From: Verrucomicrobiota bacterium | GTDB lineage: Bacteria; Verrucomicrobiota; Verrucomicrobiia; Limisphaerales; Fontisphaeraceae | Direction: 5' to 3' | DNA: 39,041 nucleotides | Assembly: GCA_037139415.1 (NCBI GenBank) | Contig: JBAXGN010000058.1 | Location: 1 to 39,041, forward strand | Part shown: one piece after another, positions 24,323 through 33,256 of the stretch | Numbering within the stretch: the first letter of the stretch is position 1 | How the letters are laid out: every line of letters starts with the position of its first letter | Translations under genes and position numbers: made by a program | The notes under the pieces: generated by a model | The model's input: only the letters and a program-made list of their open reading frames with translations | Told to the model about the DNA's origin: nothing | The model's database searches: none

Positions 24323-25408
24323 ATGGCGAATATGCGCAAGTATCCCTATGACTTAGGCGGTTCCAGTTGGGTAACGCGGCTACACTTGTTGTTGTTGGCC
24401 GGTGTGCTGGCGCTTGCCGGACCTGTGCCGTTGTGCGGAGAAGATTCCGACTGCCTGCAAGTGGGGCGGGAAGTTGCCAATAAAGGCTGGCTGCTTTTCT
24501 CCGCCCAAACGCCGGCGGGCGATTTCGATTTGTTTATTTCGCGCCCCGATGGCTCGGCCCGGCGCAACCTGACCGACTCGCGCGAATGGTCCGAGTTTGG
24601 GGCGCGTTTTTCGCCGGATGGCAAACGCATTTTGTATCGCCGGCTTCTGCACGAACCCAAAGCGATGGTCAATCACGGTATGTGGGGTGCCATGGGTGAA
24701 CTGGTGATTGCCAACGCCGACGGCTCGCACCCAGTGTTGTTTGGTGGGCACGGAGAGTATCCCTGGGCCTCATGGAGCCCGGATGGCAAACAGCTTGCCT
24801 GCCTCTACAAACGGGAGGGCAAGATCAAGTTTATTGATATTGCATCCAAGAAGGTAGTCCGGGAAATGCCGCGTCAGGGGATTTTCCAGCAACTTTACTG
24901 GTCACCGGATGGCAAACGTTTGGTGGGCACCGCCAATATGGAGGGGTACGATTGGAACGTGGAGATGATTGAGCTCGATAACGAAAAGGCGACTATGATA
25001 TCCCGGGGATTGAACTGCACGCCGGACTGGTTTGAGGGAGATTCCAACCGCGTCATTTATTCCAACCGCCTGCCTGGGCTGGGAAGCGAATATGGGTGGA
25101 CCACTTTGATGCAGGCGACCGCCGATGGAAAAAGCCGCAGTTTGGTCTATGCCGAACGGGGACGTCATATCTATTATGGTTGCACGTCGCCGGATAATCG
25201 CTATGCGATCTTTTCCTTCCCGAAAACGGACGGGGGTACCGACGGCCCCTTGGCCATCATCCGGCTTGCGGATGCGCCGATCATTGTTCCGGATGATTTC
25301 AAAGAAATGCACGCCCTTTATCCCAACGCCAAGAGCGGCCCGGTTTTTCGACTCACTCAGCCTGGTTTTGAACCACACTGGACCTACGCTGAAATCGGAG
25401 GGCCATAA
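24323..25408 (+). CDS. TolB/PD40 beta-propeller-type exported protein
   Basis: A protein of about 361 residues with an N-terminal signal (LHLLLLAGVLALAGPVPLCG) and WD40-like PD40 propeller blades, marked by repeated SPDGK or SPDN motifs (FSPDGKRILY, WSPDGKQLAC, WSPDGKRLVG, TSPDNRYAIF). Such propellers usually bind proteins or ligands in the periplasm. It is the first gene of a four-gene unit: its stop codon is immediately followed by the next start. A GTG at 24305 and an ATG at 24332 are alternative starts; the signal peptide is intact with each. What it contributes to polysaccharide acetylation is unknown; sensing or scaffolding is an inference from context. Confidence 0.82.
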   Translation: MANMRKYPYDLGGSSWVTRLHLLLLAGVLALAGPVPLCGEDSDCLQVGREVANKGWLLFSAQTPAGDFDLFISRPDGSARRNLTDSREWSEFGARFSPDGKRILYRRLLHEPKAMVNHGMWGAMGELVIANADGSHPVLFGGHGEYPWASWSPDGKQLACLYKREGKIKFIDIASKKVVREMPRQGIFQQLYWSPDGKRLVGTANMEGYDWNVEMIELDNEKATMISRGLNCTPDWFEGDSNRVIYSNRLPGLGSEYGWTTLMQATADGKSRSLVYAERGRHIYYGCTSPDNRYAIFSFPKTDGGTDGPLAIIRLADAPIIVPDDFKEMHALYPNAKSGPVFRLTQPGFEPHWTYAEIGGP

Positions 25409-26014
25409 ATGCCTGACGTGCCTCCTGACCATGGCAGTGCGGAAACTGATGACCGCTCCAGTCAGGACAGCGGCCAATTACAGCCTGTCGGTGCAACGCA
25501 TCAAAACGGAGCGAGTTCCACCGGGCCGGGGCGATTGCGCGGAATTGCTGTGTTGGTGGCGGTGATACTGGTGATTTGGCTGCTTGATCGGCGTGTGCAG
25601 ACGGGCGCAGACGAATGGGTTACCAAACTGGGGAAGATCGAAGTAACTGCCCGATTGTTGGAGCGTCCAGACCAATTTCCCAAGCTGGGTGCGTATCGCT
25701 ATACGTATGTGCTGAAGTATCGGGTGCTCCAAGTTATCCGTCCGGATTCCCAAGGTAAATACCCCCTCAAACCCGGGGACGACGTATTTGTCGGCCACTA
25801 CAAACCCTGGCTGCCGCGTTCCCAAATCAAGGACGGCGATTGGGGGGACAGCCCCTTGGGCGGTAAGCTCGACGGGTTTGTGGTTGGCGAAGTCCATCGC
25901 ATGGCACTGGATTACGCGTTGCAGGACCTGGCACCCAGCGGCACGCTCGATTATTGCTTCCCGCCTGGCACCAATCGTTTCTTTGCGCTCTGGGCCAATC
26001 CCACCACCTATTAA
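25409..26014 (+). CDS. Single-pass membrane protein of the acetylation operon
   Basis: A 201-residue protein with a polar, Ser/Gln-rich cytosolic N-terminus (~40 residues), one transmembrane helix (IAVLVAVILVIWLL, about 46-59) and a periplasmic beta-rich domain. That domain contains VTARLLERPDQFPKLGAYRYTY and PGDDVFVGHYKPWLPRSQ, followed by VHRMALDYAL. I recall similar domains beside MBOAT/AlgJ genes in other bacteria but know no assigned activity. It begins on the base after the upstream stop codon and ends 12 bases before the MBOAT gene, so co-expression is near certain. It may hold the acyltransferase and SGNH partner together, which is inference. Confidence 0.8.
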   Translation: MPDVPPDHGSAETDDRSSQDSGQLQPVGATHQNGASSTGPGRLRGIAVLVAVILVIWLLDRRVQTGADEWVTKLGKIEVTARLLERPDQFPKLGAYRYTYVLKYRVLQVIRPDSQGKYPLKPGDDVFVGHYKPWLPRSQIKDGDWGDSPLGGKLDGFVVGEVHRMALDYALQDLAPSGTLDYCFPPGTNRFFALWANPTTY

Positions 26015-26026
26015 CGACGCCACCGC

Positions 26027-27433
26027 ATGGTATTCACCACGCACATTTTCATCTTTTACTTCCTGCCGTTGTTCCTGCTCATTTATTTCAACCTGCCGTA
26101 TGCCTGGCGGAACCTGTGGATCACGGTGGCAAGTTATGTGTTTTACGGCTGGTGGGAACCCTGGTTCGTCTGCCTGATGATGTTCACGACCATCATGGAT
26201 TTCATTTGGGGAAGAGTCATCACCCGGCCCGGCGCAACTCCCGCCCAACGGAAGCTGGCGGTGGCCGCCTGTTGTGTCACCAATTTGAGCTTCCTCGGCT
26301 TTTTCAAATACTATCTGTTTGCCGCAGACTCGCTGAATCACCTCCTGGCCATGGTGGGTACGGAGCAATTCCGCGTGCTCCGGGTGGTTCTGCCCATCGG
26401 TATTTCGTTCTACACCTTTCATTCCCTCACGTACATCATTGACCTGTACCGGGGACACGCCACGCCGGCCAAGTCGTTCACCGACTTCTCCGCCTTTGTC
26501 GCGCTGTTTCCCGATTTGGTGGCCGGGCCAATTATTCGGTACAAAACTCTCGCCGCGCAGCTTGCCTGGCGGGAGCACCTCGTCTCGCGCTTTGCTTCCG
26601 GCGTGGCCATTTTCATCCTCGGTTTTGCCAAAAAAATCCTGCTGGCCAATCCGGTGGGACGGCTGGCCGATGCGGTGTTCAACGCGGCTGACCCATGCGC
26701 CCTGGATGCCTGGATTGGTGTGCTGGCCTACGCCTTCCAGATTTACTTCGATTTTTGCGGTTACTCGGATATGGCCGTTGGTTTGGGGCGCATGTTGGGC
26801 TTTGAATTCCCGAGAAATTTTGACGCCCCGTATCGCTCCGAAAGCATCACCGAGGTCTGGCGGCGCTGGCACATCTCCCTATCCAGTGTGCTGCGGGATT
26901 ACCTCTACTATCCGTTGGGTGGCAACCGCCTTGGGCCATCGCGGACCTACGTTAATCTGGCGGTCGTGATGCTACTAGGCGGTCTGTGGCACGGCGCCAA
27001 GTGGAACTTCATCGTTTGGGGCGGGTACCATGGATTATTGCTGGGGTACGAGCGCTGGCGGGGCAAACAGAGCTTCTACAGCCAGTGGCCGTCCAGCCTG
27101 CGAATCGCCTTTACCTTCCTGCTCATGCTGTTCTCCTGGGTGCTGTTTCGTGCGGACAACTTGACCGCCGCCGCCCATTATTTCGCCGCCATGTTTGGCC
27201 TTGGGACTGCCACAGGTGTTTCCGGTTTGTTGGCCGCCGAGCTTTACCAACCCTGGCCGATGCTGGTCATGGCGCTGTGTGGTTTCCTGGTATTCCAGCC
27301 CCGGCAGGCGCATGATTGGGCGGTGCAACCGCAAAGCTGGCCGCGCGTCGCGGTGTTGGCACCGTTGTTCATTATCTCGCTCCTGGTCATGTTCTCCCAG
27401 GCGTTTAACCCCTTCCTCTACTTTCAATTCTAG
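26027..27433 (+). CDS. MBOAT family O-acyltransferase (AlgI-like)
   Basis: A 468-residue polytopic membrane protein of the MBOAT family, most like AlgI, which passes acetyl groups across the inner membrane for polysaccharide O-acetylation. About ten hydrophobic helices are visible. The conserved residues are H282 in WRRWHISLS and the family histidine H322 in GGLWHGAKWNFIVWG. The PIGISFYTFHSL and DFCGYSDMA segments are also diagnostic. It lies 12 bases behind the one-TM gene and 9 bases ahead of the SGNH gene. The acceptor is unknown; alginate genes are absent from the window, so an undetermined exopolysaccharide is more likely than alginate. Confidence 0.94.
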   Translation: MVFTTHIFIFYFLPLFLLIYFNLPYAWRNLWITVASYVFYGWWEPWFVCLMMFTTIMDFIWGRVITRPGATPAQRKLAVAACCVTNLSFLGFFKYYLFAADSLNHLLAMVGTEQFRVLRVVLPIGISFYTFHSLTYIIDLYRGHATPAKSFTDFSAFVALFPDLVAGPIIRYKTLAAQLAWREHLVSRFASGVAIFILGFAKKILLANPVGRLADAVFNAADPCALDAWIGVLAYAFQIYFDFCGYSDMAVGLGRMLGFEFPRNFDAPYRSESITEVWRRWHISLSSVLRDYLYYPLGGNRLGPSRTYVNLAVVMLLGGLWHGAKWNFIVWGGYHGLLLGYERWRGKQSFYSQWPSSLRIAFTFLLMLFSWVLFRADNLTAAAHYFAAMFGLGTATGVSGLLAAELYQPWPMLVMALCGFLVFQPRQAHDWAVQPQSWPRVAVLAPLFIISLLVMFSQAFNPFLYFQF

Positions 27434-27442
27434 GAGCGCGCC

Positions 27443-28759
27443 ATGACCAACCCAACGCGAAAAAGTGAGCTGGCCCTGATCCTCTGCTTTCTGGGAATCA
27501 TCGGTGCCGTGCCGGTCATCCAGACTTGCGTCGAGCTTCATGGCGGTGGTCGCGTACATTTTGCCAGCCTCCTGCACACCCAGCCAACGGCTAAGAACCT
27601 GCGTGAGTATGAGGCGGCGCTCGAAGAAAAGTCTGTGTTCCAACAACGCTTGCGCCCGGAAACGCAGCGGCTGTTATTCAAATCGCTGCATGACACCGGT
27701 GCCAAAGCCGTGCCGGGTTTGAATGATTGGTTCTTTTACCGTCCGGACCTCCGTTACCTCCTCGAACCTGATCGGCGTGAAACGGACACCAGCCATTCAA
27801 CGTGGATGCCGCCGGCGACGGATACCACGCGCCGTGATAGTGTGGTCCGCGCCATCACGCGCTTTCGCGATCAACTCCGGGAGCGCGGCATCCAGTTACT
27901 CGTCGTTCCCGTGCCGGGCAAACCGGCGGTCTATCCCGACCAGTTGACGCGGCGGGCGTCCGCCCCGGAGTCGGTTGGCGACGGGCCGACGCAGTCATTA
28001 ATCCGTACTCTGCGCCAGCAAGGGGTTGAAACGGTGGATTTGCTGGACGCCTTTCGCACCGCCCGCAGACATGGCACTAATAGCAGCGGCGAATTGTACC
28101 TGGCGCGGGATACGCACTGGAGCCCGCGTGGTGCGGCGCTGGCAGCCGGGAAGGTCAGTGAGCGACTGCGCGAACTTCGCTGGGCGCCGCCCGCCACCAA
28201 AACCTACGCGACGCATCCCGTCCGGGTAAACCGTTACGGCGATATTATTGACATGATGCAGGTGCCCGGTCTTCAACATGAATTTGCGCCGGAATTGGTC
28301 GAGTGCGAGCAAGTGCTCGATCCGGCATTGGGACCGCTGGTGCCATCCGCCTCGGATCGGCCCGGCGCGTTCAAGTTTCCGGCGCAAAAGGCGCAGGTGC
28401 TCGTGTTGGGCGACAGCTTTTGCCGGATTTATCAGCTTGCCGAACCGCAGTCGTTGGGCGAACGCGTAGAACGGCCCACCGCCGCCGAGGCCACGGATCG
28501 GAAAGGCGAGACGGCCACCAAAAAACTATTGCCCGGATCGGCTGGTTTCATTTCCCATCTGGCCCTGGCGCTGAAAGCCCCGGTGGACGCCATCGTCAGC
28601 GACGGTGGCGCTTCCACAGACGTGCGCCGCAAACTCAGCATGAACGCGGAAATCCTGGAAGGCAAACAAGTCGTCGTCTGGGAAATCGTGGAACGCGACT
28701 TTGCCTTGGGCCGGGCCGGTTGGGAGGATGTCCCGCTGCCCGCCAGGCTGGAACCATGA
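27443..28759 (+). CDS. AlgX/AlgJ-like SGNH acetyltransferase
   Basis: A 438-residue membrane-anchored periplasmic protein of the SGNH/AlgX-AlgJ type, the partner that places acetyl groups delivered by MBOAT proteins on a glycan. An N-terminal anchor (LALILCFLGIIGAVPVI) is present. The catalytic set is visible as D223 and H225 in ARDTHWSPRG and the serine S325 in VLGDSF. AlgX-type C-terminal carbohydrate-binding domains are not apparent. It is 9 bases behind the MBOAT gene and ends the operon. A hairpin-like repeat block follows its stop codon. The function as O-acetyltransferase is well supported by context; the substrate glycan is not identifiable. Confidence 0.88.
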   Translation: MTNPTRKSELALILCFLGIIGAVPVIQTCVELHGGGRVHFASLLHTQPTAKNLREYEAALEEKSVFQQRLRPETQRLLFKSLHDTGAKAVPGLNDWFFYRPDLRYLLEPDRRETDTSHSTWMPPATDTTRRDSVVRAITRFRDQLRERGIQLLVVPVPGKPAVYPDQLTRRASAPESVGDGPTQSLIRTLRQQGVETVDLLDAFRTARRHGTNSSGELYLARDTHWSPRGAALAAGKVSERLRELRWAPPATKTYATHPVRVNRYGDIIDMMQVPGLQHEFAPELVECEQVLDPALGPLVPSASDRPGAFKFPAQKAQVLVLGDSFCRIYQLAEPQSLGERVERPTAAEATDRKGETATKKLLPGSAGFISHLALALKAPVDAIVSDGGASTDVRRKLSMNAEILEGKQVVVWEIVERDFALGRAGWEDVPLPARLEP

Positions 28760-29330
28760 CCCCGCAATCCGCATTGGTCTGGTTGTCATCCGTGCCATCC
28801 GAGTAATCCGTGGTAAAAAACCGGGGAATAAACCACAGATAAACACCGATAGACACAGATAAGAGGTCCGGCATTCCGCATTCCGAAATCCGCAATGACT
28901 CTGGGGACAATGATACAGTTCCGTACCCCCTCACCGCAGGCAACTTCCCCGGCGTCGCGGGCCAAAAACAACGCCCCCCTAACCGCAATTCAATCCGGCG
29001 GCAGGGGGTGCGAGGGTTAAATCAACAATCCCTATTTATTCAGCATATACACGACCACAGCTTTACGAACAAATCACCGCTCCGTTGGCCTCAACTGCCA
29101 CGCCAAAGCATACCGTCCGCTGCAAAAAGAAAGAGGCTGATGTTCCGCCCGTTCCGCCACTCCTGGCGCAACAGGTTCCCAATGCCGATCAAGCCGCTGC
29201 GGACGCCGCGCACGCTTATTTCCTCCACGAAGAGCCGCTCCCATATACGATATAATTTGAGAACTCTGGAACAGATCAAATTGCCTGTTTTCCAGGATGC
29301 CGCTTTCGAGTTATTATCGAGAAAACGAGG
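28760..29330. other. Gene-free stretch between convergent units
   Basis: Contains an imperfect large inverted repeat (28788-28862) and no gene that I can support. A plus-strand frame of 118 codons (29008-29364) and short minus-strand frames overlap the 3' end of the esterase gene, but show no family similarity or ribosome-binding site. Confidence 0.55.
28788..28862. repeat. Large imperfect inverted repeat with internal short periods
   Basis: The left arm is three 9-base periods (ATCCGTGCC, ATCCGAGTA, ATCCGTGGT; 28788-28814) and the right arm is about three 10-base periods (ACCACAGATA-like; 28832-28862), the reverse complement in type. A 17-base loop separates them. Repeats of this wording are scattered in verrucomicrobial and planctomycete genomes. 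It could act as a bidirectional terminator. Confidence 0.6.
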
Positions 29331-30155
29331 TCATTTTTGCAACTCGATCATCTTCTCCGCATAGCGTTTGCCAAACGTCCGCGCCGATTCGGTGTTGTAG
29401 TGCAATTGGTCGCCCTTATGGTTCAGGCCCTCGGCGGAAGCACAGCCATAGCGTTTGACCTTTTTCGCCAAACCCTGAACCACCTCGTTGAATTGCTTGG
29501 TGGCCTTCTGCGTCTCCTCCTTCGGGCCGAAGCTGGATAGTTCACCCGCGACGAACGACGCTTCCGGGGCGTTCAATTCCTGCCGCAACATCGCAATCAG
29601 GTTGCTCAAAGCCTGGCCATAGGCAGCGCTGGCGTGACGATCTGCTTCGCCTTGATGCCAGATGATCCCCTTCAGGACACCGGCCTTTTGCGCCTCCCGG
29701 ACGCGTTTGAGCATGTCGTCGTATGGGTGGGTCTTGGTGGCCTTGTCTTCCGCGCCCGGCACCCAGGCCTTGATCGAAGTGCCGCCAACGGCACATGGAA
29801 TCAGACCGATGCGCACCCGTGGGTTGGCCTCCGCCATCTGTTTGCCGAACGCCAACCCCGGGCCGACGCCAGCGACGGACTTGTCGAAGTGCAGCGGATC
29901 GGTCGCGGGTTGCCACGTGAGGTTTTTGGCGAGCATTTCCACGCGCGGATGTGGTTTCTTGCTTTCTTCATCCACCGCCCCGCGCCCCGCCATGTTCGAC
30001 TGGCCAATCAGCAGGTAGAGGTGAAAGTTCGGATCGGGTGATTGAGCCTTGGCCGGGCCAGGAACCCCGGCCGTGGACAAGACGAGGATCATCGCGAGGC
30101 AAGGAAGACTCAGGTTTATGGTGAGACCGTTCATTACGGTGAATCTTGCTGTCAT
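29331..30155 (-). CDS. Exported sialate-O-acetylesterase-type SGNH esterase
   Basis: A 274-residue SGNH hydrolase of the SASA family, which removes O-acetyl groups from carbohydrates. The catalytic serine block is LYLLIGQSNMAGRG, the substrate-loop glycine/Asn region is PCAVGGTSIKAW, and the Asp/His end is in IIWHQGEADRH. An N-terminal signal (LSLPCLAMILVLSTAG, ending near PAKAQ) predicts export. It follows the GH95 gene by 39 bases on the same strand, so the two probably act together, the esterase removing acetyl groups that block the fucosidase. An ATG at 30134 (MNGLTINL) is an alternative start. Confidence 0.9.
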   Translation of the reverse strand: MTARFTVMNGLTINLSLPCLAMILVLSTAGVPGPAKAQSPDPNFHLYLLIGQSNMAGRGAVDEESKKPHPRVEMLAKNLTWQPATDPLHFDKSVAGVGPGLAFGKQMAEANPRVRIGLIPCAVGGTSIKAWVPGAEDKATKTHPYDDMLKRVREAQKAGVLKGIIWHQGEADRHASAAYGQALSNLIAMLRQELNAPEASFVAGELSSFGPKEETQKATKQFNEVVQGLAKKVKRYGCASAEGLNHKGDQLHYNTESARTFGKRYAEKMIELQK

Positions 30156-30194
30156 AGTCTTGGTATGGTGTTGTTTTTGAATTGTGTCTTTAAC

Positions 30195-32579
30195 TCAGAG
30201 TTTTTCAGCGGCAACCGTTTTCACCTGGCCGTTTACGCGCACCTTGACTTCACTCGGCTCCTTTGCGGCAATCCGATAGGCGGTGACCTTGCCCTCCTGC
30301 CAGGCAATGTCCACCACGAACCCGCCCCGCGCTCGCAGCCCTTTGACGGAACCGCTGGGCCACGCGACGGGCAACGCCGGCAGCAGGGAAAGAATCGGGG
30401 CTTCATTCTGCTCGACTTCGTGCGATTGCAGCAGCACCTCCGCAATGCCCGCCGTGCCGCCGAAGTTGCCATCTATCTGGAACGGCGGACAGACGTCGAG
30501 CAGGTTGGGGTGCGTGGATTGGGTGAGTAATTCGTGCAGCATCTTTTGTGCGTGATCGCCGTCTTCAAGCCGGGCCCAGAAATTGATCTTCCAGGCCTTG
30601 CTCCAGCCGGTGCCACCGTCACCGCGCAGTTCGAGGGTTTTCCTGGCCGCCGCCGCCAATTGCGGCGTGCCGCGCGGCGTGATCTGGGCGCTGGGATGAA
30701 GGGCGAACAAGTGCGACACATGCCGGTGATGCACATCGCTCTCGGCGAAATCCTCCTGCCACTCCTGCAACTGCCCGCGCTCGCCGATTTGGTATGGCAG
30801 CAGCTTGCCCAACGTGGTTTTGAGCGTCGCGCGAAACTCGGCATCCAGGTCGAGAATCTCGGCGGCCCGGAGGGTATTGCCGAACACATCGCGGATGATG
30901 CCCATGTCCATGGTACCGCCCGAACTGACGCTGGCGCGCACTTTGGCACCCGTGGCATTCGTATAGGAAAAGGTGTTTTCAGGCGAGGTGCTGACCGGGG
31001 TGACAAGCTGGCCTTTGCCGTTGTCCACAAGCCAATCGAGGTAGAACAGGCAGGCGTCCTTCATCACCGGATAGGCTTCCTTTTCAAGAAAACCACGGTC
31101 ACCGGTGAACCGGTAATGCTCGAACAAATGCTGGCAAAGCCAGCCACTCCCCATCGGCCAGAAGGAAACCTGCGCCGCATTATCCACCGGCTGGGCATCA
31201 CGCCAGATCGTGGTATTGTGGTGCGCCACCCAGCCACGGCGACCGTACATTTCCCGGGCGACCCAGCGGCCATCCACGGCAAGTTCACGGATCATCCGCA
31301 GCAGCGGCTCGGTACATTCGGAGAGGTTGCAGACCTCGGCGGGCCAATAGTTCATCTCAGCATTGATGTTGAGCGTGTACTGGCAGGCCCAAGGCGGAAT
31401 CACCTCGTGGTTCCAAATGCCTTGCAGGTTCAACGGCTGCGTGCCAGGACGCGACCCGGCGATCATCAGGTAACGACCGAACTGAAAATACAACGCCGCC
31501 AGGGACGGATCGGGCTTCTTCAGGCGTTGATCGGTGGGCAGCTTGTTAGATTCCCCAAGGTCGAGTGTGACGCGGTCAAACAAACTGCGGTAATCGCGGG
31601 TATGCCGGGCGAACAGTTCGGAGTAATCGGGTTGCGCTATGGCCTGGAGGAAGGCCGCAGCTTTCCGGGAGGCATCCACCGGTTTCTGCTCGAAACCATT
31701 ATAGCTGGAAGCAGCCGTGTAAATGACGACGACCTCGTCGGCACCAGCCACGATCATCGCCTCTTTCTCCGCCGACACTTTTCCACCTTGAGCGCGCACG
31801 GTCAGGCGTGCGTCGAAGGCTAAGCCACGCCCATTGTATAGGACTTGGCTCGCATTCGGCAGCCGCTTGCCTGCTTTGTTCCACAACTCCGGATATTTAT
31901 ACGTGTCGCCCTTCTTCTCCACCCAATCGAGCGTGCGGCGCAGGGCCAATCCGGGAAGTTGACCGTGCATCGTGAGTTGCGCGGCGTCCGCACGGATTTC
32001 CACCGGATGCGGCGAAGTCAGCCGGACCCGGAAGTTGAGGCGTCCAGGTTTATCAGCGGTGAAACGGACCACGATGACTTCATCGGGATGACTCGCAAAA
32101 ATCTCACGGGTGAACTTCACGCCGTCCGCCTCATAGCGCACCCGGCAAAGGGCGTTATTGAGATCGAGTTCGCGGGTGTAATTTTGCGGCGGCCCCTGGT
32201 GAACGAAGTCGAAAAAGAGATCACCGAGCGGCTGATAGCACGCCCAGGAGCGCCCCAGCCATTTCTCGGTCACCAGCTTGTCGGCTTCGGCGAACTCGCG
32301 CCGGGCAATCAGGTTGGTGATCGTGGAAAAATCCTTATGCACATCCAGCGGGAGATTGCGGTAACCGGGATAATCGGAAACGAGCGTATCTTCGTTGAGC
32401 TGGAAATGCTCGTTGGTAACACCGCCAAACACCATCGCCCCAAGCCGCCCATTGCCGAGCGGCAACGCTTCATCCCATTTTTTGGCCGGGGTGGTGTACC
32501 AGAGTTTCAAGTCCGGCTCCGCCGCCAGAGCGGTGGACGCCAACATTAAACCGGCGAGCAAAGGCAAATGTGTTTTCAT
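30195..32579 (-). CDS. GH95 alpha-L-fucosidase-type hydrolase
   Basis: A secreted glycoside hydrolase of 794 residues, full length for GH95, which acts mainly on alpha-1,2-linked fucose (some members on galactose). The signal peptide is MKTHLPLLAGLMLASTALAA. The N-terminal beta domain begins with LPLGNGRLGAMVFGG. The catalytic (alpha/alpha)6 barrel holds NINAEMNYWPAEV, with the paired Asn residues (N404, N406) that activate water in this family, plus STSPENTF and DGNFGGTAGIAEVLL. Start ATG 32579 begins the signal; the 20 upstream in-frame codons are leader. A possible promoter lies 25-53 bases upstream. The downstream gene is an O-acetyl esterase. Confidence 0.94.
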   Translation of the reverse strand: MKTHLPLLAGLMLASTALAAEPDLKLWYTTPAKKWDEALPLGNGRLGAMVFGGVTNEHFQLNEDTLVSDYPGYRNLPLDVHKDFSTITNLIARREFAEADKLVTEKWLGRSWACYQPLGDLFFDFVHQGPPQNYTRELDLNNALCRVRYEADGVKFTREIFASHPDEVIVVRFTADKPGRLNFRVRLTSPHPVEIRADAAQLTMHGQLPGLALRRTLDWVEKKGDTYKYPELWNKAGKRLPNASQVLYNGRGLAFDARLTVRAQGGKVSAEKEAMIVAGADEVVVIYTAASSYNGFEQKPVDASRKAAAFLQAIAQPDYSELFARHTRDYRSLFDRVTLDLGESNKLPTDQRLKKPDPSLAALYFQFGRYLMIAGSRPGTQPLNLQGIWNHEVIPPWACQYTLNINAEMNYWPAEVCNLSECTEPLLRMIRELAVDGRWVAREMYGRRGWVAHHNTTIWRDAQPVDNAAQVSFWPMGSGWLCQHLFEHYRFTGDRGFLEKEAYPVMKDACLFYLDWLVDNGKGQLVTPVSTSPENTFSYTNATGAKVRASVSSGGTMDMGIIRDVFGNTLRAAEILDLDAEFRATLKTTLGKLLPYQIGERGQLQEWQEDFAESDVHHRHVSHLFALHPSAQITPRGTPQLAAAARKTLELRGDGGTGWSKAWKINFWARLEDGDHAQKMLHELLTQSTHPNLLDVCPPFQIDGNFGGTAGIAEVLLQSHEVEQNEAPILSLLPALPVAWPSGSVKGLRARGGFVVDIAWQEGKVTAYRIAAKEPSEVKVRVNGQVKTVAAEKL

Positions 32580-32603
32580 AGTGTTTCCGCAAAATCTGCA
32601 AGT

Positions 32604-32632
32604 ATGGTATGGGGAATGTTTGTTCTTTTCAA
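32604..32632 (-). promoter_or_regulatory. Possible promoter of the GH95 operon
   Basis: On the minus strand TTGAAA (32632-32627) and TACCAT (32609-32604) are separated by 17 bases, giving a transcript start near 32597 and an 18-base leader. It is based only on resemblance to sigma-70 boxes. Confidence 0.3.
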
Positions 32633-32821
32633 CTCTCAATAGTCTGGTTGAAAGGAATTGAATTGCGGGACGCCGGCGACCATTCGCCTCGATTTCAGGT
32701 ACACGATGGCATTGGGGTACAGATCCAAGTTACCGCCCCCTCGCGAGACCGCAGAATTGCAGATGCTGTGATGTGTTCCGCAAACCCAAATTGGAGCTGA
32801 ATCACGAATCCAGCCTCACCA

Positions 32822-33205
32822 TTATGCGGGCGGCGTCAGACGGGCCTTGATAAAGCTGCGCACGCAGAGAATGACAAAAACCAGGCTGAGCACAAAAAGA
32901 ATGCTCTGGCAAATCACTGCGGCAGGCCGGGGCACCTCGCCCCCATGAATCAGAGTCCAGAGTTTCGGCAGGCCGATTGCACCACCAATGATGCCCAGCA
33001 AACCGAGCGTAACCGCGACATGCATCACATGCATGCGGATATGCTCCCGGGCGGACAGCCAGCCACTGATGATAATGGGCACCCCCATGAACGCCGGAAT
33101 CAGCGCCGTCACACTTTTTGCGCCGGTGCCAAAGAAACCGGCCAGCCCAAGCAAAAGGAGGACGCTGCCGTAGCCGATTGTGATTTTCCCCATCGTAGTC
33201 ATCAT
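32822..33205 (-). CDS. Small conserved-type membrane protein
   Basis: A 127-residue protein with four hydrophobic segments (about 8-26, 31-47, 60-82 and 95-115) and the motif FMGVPIIISGWLSAREHIRMHVMH. His and Met clusters (HIRMHVMHVAV) lie before helix 3. Similar small membrane proteins are widespread in Planctomycetes and Verrucomicrobia without known role. Starts at 33205, 33202 and 33193 are all possible. It lies 51 bases after recF on the same strand and may be the last gene of that run. Confidence 0.75.
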   Translation of the reverse strand: MMTTMGKITIGYGSVLLLLGLAGFFGTGAKSVTALIPAFMGVPIIISGWLSAREHIRMHVMHVAVTLGLLGIIGGAIGLPKLWTLIHGGEVPRPAAVICQSILFVLSLVFVILCVRSFIKARLTPPA

Positions 33206-33256
33206 ATAAAGATGCCGACAAAGTAGCTCAAGGCCGACCCATGACCAAACATATAT

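Noticed and set aside
25478-26872. Open frame of 464 codons on the minus strand
   Set aside because: Spans the antisense of the one-TM and MBOAT genes; both sense genes have strong family motifs and operon spacing.
29008-29364. 118-codon frame as a gene
   Set aside because: It overlaps the esterase 3' end, is composed of basic low-information sequence, and lacks a ribosome-binding site and homology that I recognise.
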